Positions 10,159 through 25,686 are shown, counted from the stretch's first letter. The stretch is DNA of 64,000 nt from Strongylocentrotus droebachiensis (GCA_035222895.1 JAVYIG010000703.1:372001-436000); one strand, 5' to 3'. Program-made: numbers and translations. The notes: generated from the letters alone by a model not told the origin.

Positions 10159-12436
10159 ATACTTGTTCCAAACAAGTATTATATGTCTAGTTATTATTTA
10201 TTTATTTATTTTTTTTTTTTATTTTGAACCACTTTTTTGTTAGCAAGATAACTTGACAATGGCTCAATCAAATAACTTGAAATTTGGCACACATATGTAT
10301 AGGCATATAGAGAAAACACAGTAAGGTTTTCAACCTTGACCTTGACTGATGACGTCATCTAGGCGCCATTTTGTGAAATTTTCTGAAAATAAACTCATGA
10401 TCATATCTTCATAACCAAAAGGTATTTCTCATTCATATTAATTATGATCAAGGTCAATATCAGTCCAGTCAATTTCAGGTCAAAAAACGCGCGCGTGCGC
10501 GTACGTCCGCGCGTCAATGCGCGCGCAAAATTTTTAAATGCTCAAAATCGTCTCAAATTTATTTTGCATACGTTTCAGGTCATTTTAAGCATTTTATAAA
10601 AAATCGCGCGTACGAGCATGCGCGCGCGTTTTCGCGCGTAACACCATTAAAAAACATAGAATCGCCATTTTTTTTTCTTTCATGATATTTCTCATATTTT
10701 TTCAAGGAATTTGATTCCATGTTTATCTCTTTATGACCATTATTAACAAGATGAGCGTAAATTCAAGATAAATGTCAGTGCGCGCGAGGTCTTTTAATAC
10801 ATAGCATATATGGGCAAAAACATGCCTATACAAAATCCGTTATAGCTCTTTGGAATGCACCGGGATCCTCAATTTTTTTTCATATTAAGATAGAGTATGA
10901 GTCGGAAATATGATTCCATGTCTCATTTGGCCATTAAGTGTATCGTGACATCATCACAATGGCCTTGGAACTCAAAATACGAATTTGCATATTATGACGT
11001 CAGCATATTTATGTAAAATTGATTGTATCTCTGTAAATATTGATCAATTTTCTTCAAAATTTCGATATGTTGTAGCTAAGACAATTCTCTACAAGCGCAG
11101 TAATAACCATTTTTCATTTTGATGACGTCATCATAGTGAAAATTTTGATTAAAGGCCTCATGTCAAAAACTTCATAATTTGCGTGTTATGCCTATAGAAG
11201 GTGAATTTAGTTCACGTTATGAATCTACATGATATTGTCTTTTAAGAATTTGTAAGCAGTATGTCGCTTATTTTTGCTCTATTTTGTCTCAAATGTTAGT
11301 TGACCAGCCCACCTATACTTGTTCCAAACAAGTATTATATGTCTAGTTTATTTTTCTTATTTTGAACCACTTTTTTGTTAACAAGGTAACTTTGAAATGG
11401 TTTAACCAAATATCCTGAAATTTGGCTAACATATGTATAGGCATATGGACAAAACACGGTAAGGTTTTCAACCTTGACCTTGACTGATGACGTCATCTAG
11501 GCGCCATTTTGTGAAATTTTCTGAAAATCAACTCATGATCATATCTTCATAACCAAAAGGTATTTCTCATTCATATTTATTATGATCAAGGTCAATATCA
11601 GTCCGGTCAAATTCAAGTCAAAAAACGCACGCACGCGCGTACGTCCGCGCGTCCTTGCGCGCGCAAAATTTGTAAATGCTCAAAATCGTCTCAAATTTAT
11701 TTTGCATACGTTCTAGGTCATTTTAAGCATTTTATAAAAATTCGCGCGTACGAGCATGCGCGCGCGTTTTCGCGCCTAACACCATTAAAAAACATAGAAT
11801 CGCCATTTTTTTTCTTTCATGATATTTCTCATATTTTTTCAAGGAATTTGATACCATGTTTATCTCTTTATGACCATTATTAACAAGATGAGCGTAAATT
11901 CAAGATAAATGTCCGTGCGCGCGAGCTCTTTTAATACATAGCATATATGGGCAAAAACATGCCTATACAAAATCCGTTATAGCACTTTGGAATGCACCGG
12001 GATCCTCAAATTTTTTTCATATTTAGATAGAGTATGAGTTGGAAATATGATTCCATGTCTCATTTGGCCATTAAGTGTATCTTGACATTATCATAATGGC
12101 CTTGGAACTCAAAATACGAATTTGCATATTATGACGTCAGCATATTTATGTAAAATCGATTGTATCTCTGTAAATATTGATTAACTTTCTTCAAAATTTC
12201 GATATGTTGTAGCTAAGACAATTCTCTACAAGCGCAGTAATAACCATTTTTCATTTTGATGACGTCATCATAGTGAAAATTTTGATTAAAGGCCTCATGT
12301 CAAAAACTTCAGAATTTGCGTGTTATGCCTATAGAAGGTGAATTTAGTTCACGTTATGAATCTACACGATATTGTTTTTTAAGAATTTGTAAGCAGTATG
12401 TCGCTTATTTTTGCTCTATTTTGTCTCAAATTTTAG

Positions 12437-15400
12437 TTGACCAGCCCACCTATACTTGTTCCAAACAAGTATTATATGTCTAGTTTATTTTTCATATTTT
12501 GAACCACTTTTTTGTTAACAAGGTAACTTTAAAATGGTTCAACCAAATATCTTGAAATTTGGCACAAATATGTATAGGCATATGGAAAAAACAAGGTAAG
12601 GTTTTCAACCTTGACCTTGACTGATGACGTCATCTAGGCGCCATTTTGTGAAATTTTCTGAAAATCAACTCATGATCATATCTTCATAACCAAAAGGTAT
12701 TTCTCATTCATATTTATCATGATCAAGGTCAATATCAGTCCGGTCATTTTCTTGTCAAAAAACGCGCGCGTGCGCGTAAGTCCGCGCGTCAATGCGCGCG
12801 CAAAATTTTTAAATGCTCAAAATCGTCTCAAATTTATTTTGCATACGTTTCAGGTCATTTTAAGCATTTTATAAAAAATCGCGCGTAAGAGCATGCGCGC
12901 GCGTTTTCGCGCGTAACACCATTAAAAAACATAGAATCGCCATTTTTTTTTCTTTCATGATATTTCTCATATTTTTTCAAGGAATTTGATTCCATGTTTA
13001 TCTCTTTATGACCATTATTAACAAGATGAGCGTAAATTCAAGATAAATGTCAGTGCGCGCAAGGTCTTTTAATACATAGCATATATGGGCAAAAACATGC
13101 CTATACAAAATCCGTTATAGCTCTTTGGAATGCACCGGGATCCTCAATTTTTTTTCATATTAAGATAGAGTATGAGTCGGAAATATGATTCCATGTCTCA
13201 TTTGGCCATTAAGTGTATCGTGACATCATCACAATGGCCTTGGAACTCAAAATACGAATTTGCATATTATGACGTCAGCATATTTATGTAAAATTGATTG
13301 TATCTCTATAAATATTGATCAATTTTCTTTAAAATTTCGATATGTTGTAGCTAAGACAATTCTCTACAAGCGCAGTAATAACCATTTTTCATTTTGATGA
13401 CGTCATCATAGTGAAAATTTTGATTAAAGGCCTCATGTCAAAAACTTCATAATTTGCGTGTTATGCCTATAGAAGTTGAATTTAGTTCACGTTATGAATC
13501 TACATGATATTGTTTTTTAAGAATTTGTAAGCAGTATGTCGCTTATTTTTGCTCTATTTTGTCTCAAATTTTAGTTGACCAGCCCACCTATACTTGTTCC
13601 AAACAAGTATTATATGTCTAGTTATTATTTATTATTATTTATCAGGTGGGCTGTATCTAATACAGACCACCTTATATTTTTGTTAAAATTGCCTTTATCA
13701 GGTGGGCTGTATCTAATACAGACCACCTTATAATTTTGTTAAAATTGCCTTTATTATTTATTTATTATTTATTTTTCTTATTTTGACCCACTTTTTTGTT
13801 AACCAGATAACTTTAAAATTGTTCGATCAAATACCTTGAAATTTGGCACACATATGTATAGGCATATGGAGAAAACACGGTAAGGTTCTTAACCTTGACC
13901 TTGACTGATGACGTCATCTAGGCGCCATTTTGTGAAATTTTCTGGAAATCAACTCATGATCATATCTTCATAACCAAAAAGTATTTCTCATTCATATTTA
14001 TCATGATGAAGGTCAATATCAGTTCGGTCAATTTCAGGTCAAAAAACGCGCGCGTGCGCGTACGTCCGCGCGTCAGTACGCGCGCAAAATTTTTAAATGC
14101 TCAAAATCGTCTCAAATTTATTTTGCATACGTTTCAGGTCATTTTAAGCATTTTATAAAAAATCGCGCACATGCGCATGCGCGCGCGTTTTCGCGCGTAA
14201 CACCATTACAAAACATAGAATGGCCATTTTTTTTCTTTTATGATATTTCTCATATTTTTTCGAGGAATTTGATACCATGTTTATCTCTTTATGACCAATA
14301 ATAACAAGATGAGCGTCAATTCAAGATAAATGTCCGTGCGCGCGAGCTCTTTTAATACATAGCATATATGGGCAAAAACATGCCTATACAAAATCCTTTA
14401 TAGCTCTTTGAAATGAACTGTGACCTTCATTTTTTTTCTCATATTTAAATAAAGTATGAGTCGGAGATATGATTCCATGTCTCATTTTGCCATTAAGTGT
14501 ATCGTGACATTATCATAATGGCCTTGGAACTCAAAATACGAATTTGCATATTATGAAGTCAGCATATTTATGTAAAATTGATTGTATCTCTGTATATATT
14601 TATCGATTTTCTTCAAAATTTTGATATGTTGTAGCTAAGATAACTTTCTACAAGTTCAATAATATCCATTTTTCATTTTGATGACGTCATCAGAGTGAAA
14701 ATTTCGATTAAAGGCCTGTCAGAAATTTCACAATTTGCGTGTTATGACTATAGAAGGTGAATTTCGTTCACGTAATGAATCTACATGATATTGTTTATTA
14801 AGAATTTTTAAGCAGTTTCTCGCTTATTTTTGCTCTATTTTGTTTTCAAATTTTAGTTGACCAGCCCACCTATACTTGTTCCAAACAAGTATTATATGTC
14901 TAGTTTATTATTATTATTTATCAGGTGGGCTGTATCTAATACAGACCACCTTATAATGTTGTTAAAATTGCCTTTATTATTATTTATCAGGTGGGCTGTA
15001 TCTAATACAGACCACCTTATATTTTTGTTAAAATCGCCTTTATTATTTATTTATTTATTTATTTTTCTTATTTTGAACCACTTTTTTGTTAACAAGATAA
15101 CTTTGAAATGGTTCAACCAAATTTCTTGAAATTTGGCACACATATGTATAGGCATATGGAAAAAACAAGGTAAGGTTTTCAACCTTGACCTTGACTGATG
15201 ACGTCATCTAGGCGCCATTTTGTGAAATTTTCTGAAAATCAACTCATGATCATATCTTAATAACCAAAAGGTATTTCTCATTCATATTTATTGTGATCAA
15301 GGTCAATATCAGTCCAGTCAATTTCAGGTCAAAAAACGCGCGCGTGCGCGTACGTCCGCGCGTCAATGCGCGCGCAAAATTTTTAAATGCTCAAAATCGT

Positions 15401-18400
15401 CTCAAATTTATTTTGCATACGTTTCAGGTCATTTTAAGCATTTTATAAAAAATCGCGCGTACGAGCATGCGCGCGCGTTTTCGCGCGTAACACCATTAAA
15501 AAACATAGAATCGCCATTTTTTTTTCTTTCATGATATTTCTCATATTTTTTCAAGGAATTTGATTCCATGTTTATCTCTTTATGACCATTATTAACAAGA
15601 TGAGCGTAAATTCAAGATAAATGTCAGTGCGCGCGAGGTCTTTTAATACATAGCATATATGGGCAAAAACATGCCTATACAAAATCCGTTATAGCTCTTT
15701 GGAATGCACCGGAATCCTCAATTTTTTTCATATTTAGATAGAGTATGAGTCGGAAATATGATTCCATGTCTCATTTGGCCATTAAGTGTATCGTGACATC
15801 ATCACAATGGCCTTGGAACTCAAAATACGAATTTGCATGTTATGACGTCAGCATATTTATGTAAAATTTATTGTATCTCTGTAAATATTGATCAATTTTC
15901 TTCAAAATTTCGATATGTTGTAGCTAAGACAATTCTCTACAAGCGCAGTAATAACTATTTTTCATTTTGATGACGTCATTATAGTGAAAATTTTGGTTAA
16001 AGGCCTCATGTCAAAAACTTCATAATTTGAGTGTTATGCCTATAGAAGGTGAATTTAGTTCACGTTATGAATCTACATGATATTGTCTTTTAAGAATTTG
16101 TAAGCAGTATGTCGCTTATTTTTGCTCTATTTTGTCTCAAATTTTAGTTGACCAGCCCACCTATACTTGTTCCAAACAAGTATTATATGTCTAGTTTATT
16201 TTTCATATTTTGAACCACTTTTTTGTTAACAAGGTAACTTTAAAATGGTTCAACCAAATATCTTGAAATTTGGCACAAATATGTATAGGCATATGGAAAA
16301 AACAAGGTAAGGTTTTCAACCTTGACCTTGACTGATGACGTCATCTAGGCGCCATTTTGTGAAATTTTCTGAAAATCAACTCATGATCATATCTTCATAA
16401 CCAAAAGGTATTTCTCATTCATATTTATCATGATCAAGGTCAATATCAGTCCGGTCATTTTCTTGTCAAAAAACGCGCGCGTGCGCGTAATTCCGCGCGT
16501 CAATGCGCGCGCAAAATTTTTAAATGCTCAAAATCGTCTCAAATTTATTTTGCATACGTTTCAGGTCATTTTAAGCATTTTATAAAAAATCGCGCGTAAG
16601 AGCATGCGCGCGCGTTTTCGCGCGTAACACCATTAAAAAACATAGAATCGCCATTTTTTTTTCTTTCATGATATTTCTCATATTTTTTCAAGGAATTTGA
16701 TTCCATGTTTATCTCTTTATGACCATTATTAACAAGATGAGCGTAAATTCAAGATAAATGTCAGTGCGCGCAAGGTCTTTTAATACATAGCATATATGGG
16801 CAAAAACATGCCTATACAAAATCCGTTATAGCTCTTTGGAATGCACCGGGATCCTCAATTTTTTTTCATATTAAGATAGAGTATGAGTCGGAAATATGAT
16901 TCCATGTCTCATTTGGCCATTAAGTGTATCGTGACATCATCACAATGGCCTTGGAACTCAAAATACGAATTTGCATATTATGACGTCAGCATATTTATGT
17001 AAAATTGATTGTATCTCTATAAATATTGATCAATTTTCTTTAAAATTTCGATATGTTGTAGCTAAGACAATTCTCTACAAGCGCAGTAATAACCATTTTT
17101 CATTTTGATGACGTCATCATAGTGAAAATTTTGATTAAAGGCCTCATGTCAAAAACTTCATAATTTGCGTGTTATGCCTATAGAAGTTGAATTTAGTTCA
17201 CGTTATGAATCTACATGATATTGTTTTTTAAGAATTTGTAAGCAGTATGTCGCTTATTTTTGCTCTATTTTGTCTCAAATTTTAGTTGACCAGCCCACCT
17301 ATACTTGTTCCAAACAAGTATTATATGTCTAGTTATTATTTATTATTATTTATCAGGTGGGCTGTATCTAATACAGACCACCTTATATTTTTGTTAAAAT
17401 TGCCTTTATCAGGTGGGCTGTATCTAATACAGACCACCTTATAATTTTGTTAAAATTGCCTTTATTATTTATTTATTATTTATTTTTCTTATTTTGACCC
17501 ACTTTTTTGTTAACCAGATAACTTTAAAATTGTTCGATCAAATACCTTGAAATTTGGCACACATATGTATAGGCATATGGAGAAAACACGGTAAGGTTCT
17601 TAACCTTGACCTTGACTGATGACGTCATCTAGGCGCCATTTTGTGAAATTTTCTGGAAATCAACTCATGATCATATCTTCATAACCAAAAAGTATTTCTC
17701 ATTCATATTTATCATGATGAAGGTCAATATCAGTTCGGTCAATTTCAGGTCAAAAAACGCGCGCGTGCGCGTACGTCCGCGCGTCAGTACGCGCGCAAAA
17801 TTTTTAAATGCTCAAAATCGTCTCAAATTTATTTTGCATACGTTTCAGGTCATTTTAAGCATTTTATAAAAAATCGCGCACATGCGCATGCGCGCGCGTT
17901 TTCGCGCGTAACACCATTACAAAACATAGAATGGCCATTTTTTTTCTTTTATGATATTTCTCATATTTTTTCGAGGAATTTGATACCATGTTTATCTCTT
18001 TATGACCAATAATAACAAGATGAGCGTCAATTCAAGATAAATGTCCGTGCGCGCGAGCTCTTTTAATACATAGCATATATGGGCAAAAACATGCCTATAC
18101 AAAATCCTTTATAGCTCTTTGAAATGAACTGTGACCTTCATTTTTTTTCTCATATTTAAATAAAGTATGAGTCGGAGATATGATTCCATGTCTCATTTTG
18201 CCATTAAGTGTATCGTGACATTATCATAATGGCCTTGGAACTCAAAATACGAATTTGCATATTATGAAGTCAGCATATTTATGTAAAATTGATTGTATCT
18301 CTGTATATATTTATCGATTTTCTTCAAAATTTTGATATGTTGTAGCTAAGATAACTTTCTACAAGTTCAATAATATCCATTTTTCATTTTGATGACGTCA

Positions 18401-19858
18401 TCAGAGTGAAAATTTCGATTAAAGGCCTGTCAGAAATTTCACAATTTGCGTGTTATGACTATAGAAGGTGAATTTCGTTCACGTAATGAATCTACATGAT
18501 ATTGTTTATTAAGAATTTTTAAGCAGTTTCTCGCTTATTTTTGCTCTATTTTGTTTTCAAATTTTAGTTGACCAGCCCACCTATACTTGTTCCAAACAAG
18601 TATTATATGTCTAGTTTATTATTATTATTTATCAGGTGGGCTGTATCTAATACAGACCACCTTATAATGTTGTTAAAATTGCCTTTATTATTATTTATCA
18701 GGTGGGCTGTATCTAATACAGACCACCTTATATTTTTGTTAAAATCGCCTTTATTATTTATTTATTTATTTATTTTTCTTATTTTGAACCACTTTTTTGT
18801 TAACAAGATAACTTTGAAATGGTTCAACCAAATTTCTTGAAATTTGGCACACATATGTATAGGCATATGGAAAAAACAAGGTAAGGTTTTCAACCTTGAC
18901 CTTGACTGATGACGTCATCTAGGCGCCATTTTGTGAAATTTTCTGAAAATCAACTCATGATCATATCTTAATAACCAAAAGGTATTTCTCATTCATATTT
19001 ATTGTGATCAAGGTCAATATCAGTCCAGTCAATTTCAGGTCAAAAAACGCGCGCGTGCGCGTACGTCCGCGCGTCAATGCGCGCGCAAAATTTTTAAATG
19101 CTCAAAATCGTCTCAAATTTATTTTGCATACGTTTCAGGTCATTTTAAGCATTTTATAAAAAATCGCGCGTACGAGCATGCGCGCGCGTTTTCGCGCGTA
19201 ACACCATTAAAAAACATAGAATCGCCATTTTTTTTTCTTTCATGATATTTCTCATATTTTTTCAAGGAATTTGATTCCATGTTTATCTCTTTATGACCAT
19301 TATTAACAAGATGAGCGTAAATTCAAGATAAATGTCAGTGCGCGCGAGGTCTTTTAATACATAGCATATATGGGCAAAAACATGCCTATACAAAATCCGT
19401 TATAGCTCTTTGGAATGCACCGGAATCCTCAATTTTTTTCATATTTAGATAGAGTATGAGTCGGAAATATGATTCCATGTCTCATTTGGCCATTAAGTGT
19501 ATCGTGACATCATCACAATGGCCTTGGAACTCAAAATACGAATTTGCATGTTATGACGTCAGCATATTTATGTAAAATTTATTGTATCTCTGTAAATATT
19601 GATCAATTTTCTTCAAAATTTCGATATGTTGTAGCTAAGACAATTCTCTACAAGCGCAGTAATAACTATTTTTCATTTTGATGACGTCATTATAGTGAAA
19701 ATTTTGGTTAAAGGCCTCATGTCAAAAACTTCATAATTTGAGTGTTATGCCTATAGAAGGTGAATTTAGTTCACGTTATGAATCTACATGATATTGTCTT
19801 TTAAGAATTTGTAAGCAGTATGTCGCTTATTTTTGCTCTATTTTGTCTCAAATTTTAG
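12437..19858. repeat. Higher-order repeat, period 3,711 bp (two copies)
   Basis: The block 12437-16147 (three monomers of 1138, 1282 and 1291 bp) repeats as 16148-19858. Every landmark is shifted by exactly 3711 bp: 12437/16148, 13575/17286, 14857/18568 and 16148/19859. Internal oddities are shared, such as paired hairpin modules and the chance ORF at 14857-15129, which recurs identically at 18568-18840. Similarity falls to ordinary monomer level just after 19,900. Confidence 0.9.
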
Positions 19859-20509
19859 TTGACCAGCCCACCTATACTTGTTCCAAACAAGTATTATATG
19901 TCTAGTTTATTATTTATTTTTCTTATTTTGACCCACTTTTTTGTTAACCAGATAACTTTGAAATGGTTCAATCAAATACCTTGAAATTTAGCACACATAT
20001 GTATAGGCATATGGACAAAACGCGGTAAGGTTTTCAACCTTGACCTTGACTGATGACGTCATCTAGGCGCCATTTTGTAAAATTTTCTGAAAATCAACTC
20101 ATGATCATATCTTCATAACCAAAAGTTATTTCTCATTCATATTTATCATGATGAAGGTCAATATCAGTCCGGTCAATTTCAGGTCAAAAAACGCGCACGT
20201 GCGCGTACGTCCGCGCGTCAGTGCGCGCGCAAAAATTCAAAATGCTCAAAATCGTCTTAAATTATTTTTGCATACGTTTCAGGTCATTTTAAGCATTTTA
20301 TAAAAAATCGCGCACACGCGCATGCGCGCGCGTTTTCGCGCGTAACACCATTACACAACATAGAATCGCCATTTTTTTTCTTTCATGATATTTCACATAT
20401 TTTACAAACAAATTGATTCCATCTTTATCTCTTTATAACTATTAATAACGGAATGAGCGTCCGCTTAACATAAATGTCCGTGCGCGCGACTCTTGTTATA
20501 CACAACATA

Positions 20510-23500
20510 CATGGGCAAAAACATGCCTATACAAAATCCATTATAGCTCTTTGGAAGGCACCGAGACCCTCAATTCTTTTTCATATTTTGATAGAGAATG
20601 AGTCGGAGATATGATTTCATGTCTCATTTGGCCATTAAGTGTATCGTGACATCATCTTAATGGCCTTGGAACTCAAAATACGAATTTGCATATTATGACT
20701 TAAGGATATTTATGTAAAATTGATTGTATCTCTGTATAAATATTGATCGATTTTCTTCAAAATTTCGATATGTTGTAGCTAAGACAGTTTTCTACAATCT
20801 CAGATTTAACCATTTTTCATTTTGATGACCTCATCATAGTGAGAATTTCGATTAAAGGCCTCATGTCAGAAATTTCATAATATGCGTGTTATGCCCATAG
20901 AAGGTGAATTTCGTTCACGTCATGAATCTACATGATATTGTTTTATAAGAATTTTAAAGCAGTATCTCGCTTCTTTTCTCTCTGTTTTGTCTCAAATTTT
21001 AGTTGACCAGCCCACCTATACTTGTTCCAAACAAGTATTACATGTCTAGTTTATTTTTCTTATTTTGAACCACTTTTTTGTTAGCAAGATAACTTGACAA
21101 TGGCTCAGTCAAATAACTTGAAATTTGGCACACATATGTATAGGCATATGAACAAAGCAAGGTAAGGTTTTGAACCTTGACCTTGACTGATGACGTCATC
21201 TAGGCGCCATTTTGTGAAATTTTCTGAAAATAAACTCTTGATCATATCTTTATAACCAAAGGTTATTTCTCATTCATATTTATCATGATCAAGGTCAATA
21301 TCAGTCCAGTCAATTTCAGGTAAAAAAACGCGCGCATGCGCGTACGTCCGCGCGTCAGTGCGCGCGCAAAATTTTAAAATGCTCAAAATCGTCTTAAATT
21401 TATTTTGCATACGTTTCAGGTCATTTTAAGCATTTTATAAAAAATCGCGCGTACGAGCATGCGCGCGCGTTTTCGCGCGTAACACCATTACAAAACATAG
21501 AATCGCCATTTTTTTTTCTTTCATGATATTTCTCATATTTTTTCAAGGAATTTGATACCATGTTTATCTCTTTTTGACCATTATTAACAAGATGAGCGTA
21601 AATTCAAGATAAATGTCAGTGCGTGCGAGCTCTTTTAATACATAGCATATATGGGCAAAAACATGCCTATACAAAATCCGTTATAGCCCTTTGGAATGCA
21701 CCGGGATCCTCAATTTTTTTTTCATATTTAGATAGAATATGTGTCGGAAATATGATTCCATGTCTCATTTGGCCATTAAGTGTATCGTGACATCATCACA
21801 ATGGCCTTGGAACTCAAAATACGAATTTGCATATTATGACGTCAGCATATTTATGTAAAATTGATTGTATCTCTGTAAATATTGATCAATTTTCTTCAAA
21901 ATTTCGATATGTTGTAGCTAAGACAATTCTCTACAAGCGCAGTAATAACTATTTTTCATTTTGATGACGTCATCATAGTAAAAATTTTGATTAAAGGCCT
22001 CATGTCAAAAACTTCATAATTTGCGTGTTATGCCTATAGAAGGTGAATTTAGTTCACGTTATGAATCTACATGATATTGTTTTTTAAGAATTTGTAAGCA
22101 GTATGTCGCTTATTTTTGCTCTATTTTGTCTCAAATTTTAGTTGACCAGCCCACCTATACTTGTTCCAAACAAGTATTATAAGTCTAGTTTATTTTTCTT
22201 ATTTTGAACCACTTTTTTGTTAACAATATAACGTTGAAATGGTTCAATCAAATATCTTGAAATTTGGCACACATATGTATAGACATATGGACAAAACAAG
22301 GTAAGATTTTTAATCTTGACCTTGACTGATGACGTCATCTAGGCGCCATTTTGTGAATTTTTCTGAAAATCAACTTATGATCATATCTTCATAACCAAAA
22401 GTTATTTCTCATTCATATTTATCATGATCAAGGTCAATATCAGTCCGGTTAATTTCAGGACAAAAAACGCGCGCATGCGCGTACGTCCGCGCGTCAGTAC
22501 GCGCGCAAAAATTTTAAATGCTCAAAATCTTTTAAAATTTATTTTGCATACGTTTCAGGTCATTTTAAGCATTTTATAAAAAATCGCGCGTACGAGCATG
22601 CGCGCGCGTTTTCGCGCGTAACACCATTACAAAACATAGAATCGCCATTTTTTTTTCTTTCATGATATTTCTCATATTTTTTCAAGGAATTTGATACCAT
22701 GTTTATCTCTTTTTGACCATTATTAACAAGATGAGCGTAAATTCAAGATAAATGTCAGTGCGTGCGAGCTCTTTTAATACATAGCATATATGGGCAAAAA
22801 CATGCCTATACAAAATCCATTATAGCTCTTTGGAAGGCACCGAGACCCTCAATTCTTTTTCATATTTTGATAGAGAATGAGTCGGAGATATGATTTCATG
22901 TCTCATTTGGCCATTAAGTGTATCGTGACATCATCTTAATGGCCTTGGAACTCAAAATACGAATTTGCATATTATGACTTAAGGATATTTATGTAAAATT
23001 GATTGTATCTCTGTATAAATATTGATCGATTTTCTTCAAAATTTCGATATGTTGTAGCTAAGACAGTTTTCTACAATCTCAGATTTAACCATTTTTCATT
23101 TTGATGACCTCATCATAGTGAGAATTTCGATTAAAGGCCTCATGTCAGAAATTTCATAATATGCGTGTTATGCCCATAGAAGGTGAATTTCGTTCACGTC
23201 ATGAATCTACATGATATTGTTTTATAAGAATTTTAAAGCAGTATCTCGCTTCTTTTCTCTCTGTTTTGTCTCAAATTTTAGTTGACCAGCCCACCTATAC
23301 TTGTTCCAAACAAGTATTACATGTCTAGTTTATTTTTCTTATTTTGAACCACTTTTTTGTTAGCAAGATAACTTGACAATGGCTCAGTCAAATAACTTGA
23401 AATTTGGCACACATATGTATAGGCATATGAACAAAGCAAGGTAAGGTTTTGAACCTTGACCTTGACTGATGACGTCATCTAGGCGCCATTTTGTGAAATT

Positions 23501-24929
23501 TTCTGAAAATAAACTCTTGATCATATCTTTATAACCAAAGGTTATTTCTCATTCATATTTATCATGATCAAGGTCAATATCAGTCCAGTCAATTTCAGGT
23601 AAAAAAACGCGCGCATGCGCGTACGTCCGCGCGTCAGTGCGCGCGCAAAATTTTAAAATGCTCAAAATCGTCTTAAATTTATTTTGCATACGTTTCAGGT
23701 CATTTTAAGCATTTTATAAAAAATCGCGCGTACGAGCATGCGCGCGCGTTTTCGCGCGTAACACCATTACAAAACATAGAATCGCCATTTTTTTTTCTTT
23801 CATGATATTTCTCATATTTTTTCAAGGAATTTGATACCATGTTTATCTCTTTTTGACCATTATTAACAAGATGAGCGTAAATTCAAGATAAATGTCAGTG
23901 CGTGCGAGCTCTTTTAATACATAGCATATATGGGCAAAAACATGCCTATACAAAATCCGTTATAGCCCTTTGGAATGCACCGGGATCCTCAATTTTTTTT
24001 TCATATTTAGATAGAATATGTGTCGGAAATATGATTCCATGTCTCATTTGGCCATTAAGTGTATCGTGACATCATCACAATGGCCTTGGAACTCAAAATA
24101 CGAATTTGCATATTATGACGTCAGCATATTTATGTAAAATTGATTGTATCTCTGTAAATATTGATCAATTTTCTTCAAAATTTCGATATGTTGTAGCTAA
24201 GACAATTCTCTACAAGCGCAGTAATAACTATTTTTCATTTTGATGACGTCATCATAGTAAAAATTTTGATTAAAGGCCTCATGTCAAAAACTTCATAATT
24301 TGCGTGTTATGCCTATAGAAGGTGAATTTAGTTCACGTTATGAATCTACATGATATTGTTTTTTAAGAATTTGTAAGCAGTATGTCGCTTATTTTTGCTC
24401 TATTTTGTCTCAAATTTTAGTTGACCAGCCCACCTATACTTGTTCCAAACAAGTATTATAAGTCTAGTTTATTTTTCTTATTTTGAACCACTTTTTTGTT
24501 AACAATATAACGTTGAAATGGTTCAATCAAATATCTTGAAATTTGGCACACATATGTATAGACATATGGACAAAACAAGGTAAGATTTTTAATCTTGACC
24601 TTGACTGATGACGTCATCTAGGCGCCATTTTGTGAATTTTTCTGAAAATCAACTTATGATCATATCTTCATAACCAAAAGTTATTTCTCATTCATATTTA
24701 TCATGATCAAGGTCAATATCAGTCCGGTTAATTTCAGGACAAAAAACGCGCGCATGCGCGTACGTCCGCGCGTCAGTACGCGCGCAAAAATTTTAAATGC
24801 TCAAAATCTTTTAAAATTTATTTTGCATACGTTTCAGGTCATTTTAAGCATTTTATAAAAAATCGCGCGTACGAGCATGCGCGCGCGTTTTCGCGCGTAA
24901 CACCATTACAAAACATAGAATCGCCATTT
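20510..24929. repeat. Higher-order repeat, period 2,279 bp (two copies)
   Basis: A two-monomer block beginning near 20510 repeats beginning near 22789. Landmarks 21003/23282 and 22142/24421 are both offset by 2279 bp. The shared variant run GGCACCGAGACCCTCAATTC near 20560 and 22840 marks the left limit. The copies diverge again near 24930, where a run of T and a short deletion differ. This is a third amplification event with its own period. Confidence 0.88.
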
Positions 24930-25686
24930 TTTTTTTCATGATATTTCTCATATTTTTTCAAGGAATTTGATATCATGTTTATCTCTTTATGATCATTATT
25001 AACAAGATGAGCGTAAATTCAAGATAAATGTCAGTGCGCGCGAGCTCTTTTAATACATAGCATATATGGGCAAAAACATGCCTATACAAAATCCGTTATA
25101 GCTCTTTGGAATGCACCGGGATCCTCAATTTTTTTTTCATATTTAGATAAAGTATGAGTCGGAAATATGATTCCATGTCTCATTTGGCCATTAAGTGTAT
25201 CGTGACATCATCACAATGGCCTTGGAACTCAAAATACGAATTTGCATATTATGACGTCAGCATATTTATGTAAAATTGATTGTATCTCTTTTAATATTGA
25301 TCAATTTTCTTCAGAATTTCGATATGTTGTAGCTAAGACAATTCTCTACAAGCGCAGTAATAACCATTTTTCATTTTGATGACGTCATCATAGTGAAAAT
25401 TTTGATTAAAGGCCTCATGTCAAAAACTTCATAATTTGCGTGTTATGCCTATAGAAGGTGAATTTAGTTCACGTTATGAATCTACATGATATTGTTTTTT
25501 AAGAATTTGTAAGCAGTATGTCGCTTATTTTTGCTCTATTTTGTCTCAAATTTTAGTTGACCAGCCCACCTATACTTGTTCCAAACAAGTATTATGTCTA
25601 GTTATTATTATCTTTGTAATCATTCTAAAAACAACGGGGAAAAACTCTAGAATTTTGTCTATTTAAGAATAGAAACCAGGGGCGTA

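Larger units (their letters stand above)
10159..25605. repeat. Satellite array, right block
   Basis: The array resumes exactly where the 5.4-kb insertion ends, at the palindrome it interrupted. Landmark TTGACCAGCCCACC occurs at 11300, 12437, 13575, 14857, 16148, 17286, 18568, 19859, 21003, 22142, 23282, 24421 and 25557. Spacings are mostly 1136-1144 bp, but 1282 or 1291 bp where extra hairpin modules and ATTT runs lie between monomers. The array stops after about 25605, where the sequence changes to unrelated DNA. Monomers have diverged by substitutions and small indels, with blocks of near-identical copies listed separately. Confidence 0.95.
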
